From Lutibacter flavus (GTDB lineage Bacteria > Bacteroidota > Bacteroidia > Flavobacteriales > Flavobacteriaceae): a stretch of DNA of 64,000 bases. The stretch is taken from positions 372,001 through 436,000 of the forward strand of contig NZ_FZNX01000002.1 of NCBI RefSeq assembly GCF_900188355.1, in the 5' to 3' direction. The position numbers and the translations under genes are program-made. Below are positions 63,433 to 64,000 of the stretch, piece by piece. Positions within the stretch are counted from its first letter, which is position 1. Each line of letters starts with the position of its first letter. A model generated the notes under the pieces. That model did no database searches and had not been told where the DNA came from. It saw only the letters and a list, made by a program, of their open reading frames with translations.

Positions 63433-64000
63433 TTATTGTAGTACATAAGCACCTCCACTTAAAATAACTTTCATTTCCCAAATTTCAGCAGCACCTGAAT
63501 AAACATTATAGCTAACAACATATTTTTGTCCTTCAGCACTTGAAGGGAAGTTGTTAAGTAAAATAGTGTTTATTTTATCTAATCTTACTTCAACAGATTC
63601 TTCAGCCTTTCCACCTCTAACATCAAAGTTACCATAATTACCATTACCAACTAAATCATAATCAGCTGCAGTAAGTGTATACTTAATAGTGTTGTCAGGT
63701 ACCCAAGTAGATCCATCATGACCAAATTTAATTGTTTCTTCAGCAACATTATTATATGTAGACCAAGTTGAACCATCAAAAACGTAATTATTTACATAAC
63801 TTTTTGTAACACCACCACCTTTATATAATTCATACATAGCTTGTACAATGTCTCCTGCGCTTTTTGGGCTAAATTTAAAAATATCTGGTAATGCTAATGG
63901 TATTTTTAGAGCAGCTTCATCATGACTTGAAAAGTTAGGGTAGCTTTCTCCCATTGATTTGTACTCATCTTCAGTAAATCCAGCAAATCTACTCCATTCA
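63433..64000 (-). CDS. Secreted-type protein with DGSTW repeats, 3' part only
   Basis: The frame is open to the right edge: an in-frame Met (63954) is preceded by EWSRFAGFTEDEYKS, so the true start is outside. About 189 residues are present. Two DGSTW motifs (in VFDGSTWSTYNNV and HGDGSTW-like KFGHDGSTWVPDN) and a repeated YTLTAADYDLVGNGNYGNF segment suggest a modular extracellular protein, as seen in flavobacterial lipoproteins near SusD/TonB genes. No enzyme motif. The terminator follows. Family not recognised with confidence. Confidence 0.7.
   Translation of the reverse strand, partial: EWSRFAGFTEDEYKSMGESYPNFSSHDEAALKIPLALPDIFKFSPKSAGDIVQAMYELYKGGGVTKSYVNNYVFDGSTWSTYNNVAEETIKFGHDGSTWVPDNTIKYTLTAADYDLVGNGNYGNFDVRGGKAEESVEVRLDKINTILLNNFPSSAEGQKYVVSYNVYSGAAEIWEMKVILSGGAYVLQ

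Noticed and set aside
63433-63954. Complete 173-residue gene starting at 63954
   Set aside because: The frame continues upstream to the right edge without a stop, so the Met is internal.
1-64000. tRNA, rRNA, riboswitch
   Set aside because: Intergenic gaps were read for cloverleaf or conserved riboswitch motifs by eye; none found. Weak structures could be missed without a covariance search.

Overview
The window looks like chromosome from a low-GC marine- or sediment-type Flavobacteriaceae (Bacteroidota). Three things support this: many genes are preceded by the Bacteroidota -7 box TAnnTTTG and usually lack a Shine-Dalgarno; two secreted enzymes end in type IX secretion (T9SS) type A sorting domains; and there are lineage-typical families (TonB receptor plus DUF5689 lipoprotein, DUF3078, DUF2480, DUF4286, DUF6428, OlsF). 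The species cannot be fixed from this sequence alone. No rRNA, tRNA, CRISPR array, phage or insertion sequence was seen. Nearly everything is chromosomal core or clade-specific accessory sequence.

Layout. 1-3.9 kb: 5' part of a C-type-lectin adhesin, a small membrane protein, a flotillin/NfeD pair, and an OsmC protein. 4.1-5.9 kb: recJ, flanked by two intergenic repeat elements. 5.9-14.3 kb: two EEP-type nuclease paralogues flanking a TonB-dependent receptor, a DUF5689/lamin-tail lipoprotein and twin small secreted proteins. 14.4-18.8 kb: TPR histidine kinase, hflX, CNNM-type transporter. 19-25.7 kb: two T9SS-secreted enzymes, an endonuclease I and a metzincin protease, sharing an almost identical C-terminal region. 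25.9-37.9 kb: housekeeping run (ribF, serS, rsmA, mgtE, trmH-type methyltransferases, mutS, tatA, PAP2). 38-45 kb: signalling (ECF sigma factor with a mini zinc anti-sigma, a six-PAS hybrid kinase, a soluble kinase). 45-48.5 kb: panB, a dehydrogenase-VOC fusion, TM2 protein, and a minimal ArsR-DUF6428 metalloid unit. 48.5-60 kb: ornithine-lipid acyltransferase olsF, aspartate kinase, GNAT, fbp, sod, a GH5-like glycosidase, purF, PfkB kinase. 59.7-64 kb: sufE, SUF DUF59 protein, DUF2480, two DUF3078 proteins, and the 3' end of a secreted protein with repeats.

How it fits together. The most interesting hypothesis is that 5.9-21.7 kb is an extracellular nucleic-acid scavenging locus. A T9SS endonuclease I would cut polymer outside, a TonB receptor with an OB-like DUF5689/lamin-tail surface lipoprotein would bind and import fragments, and EEP nucleases would process them inside. 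This rests on domain content and proximity only. Other points of interest are the 2-hydroxyacid dehydrogenase-glyoxalase fusion, a decayed 165-bp tandem duplication of a gene's 3' end, a paired operator for the ArsR regulator, an 11-mer shared by the leaders of two histidine kinase genes, and a CPGC motif present in only one of two small paralogues.
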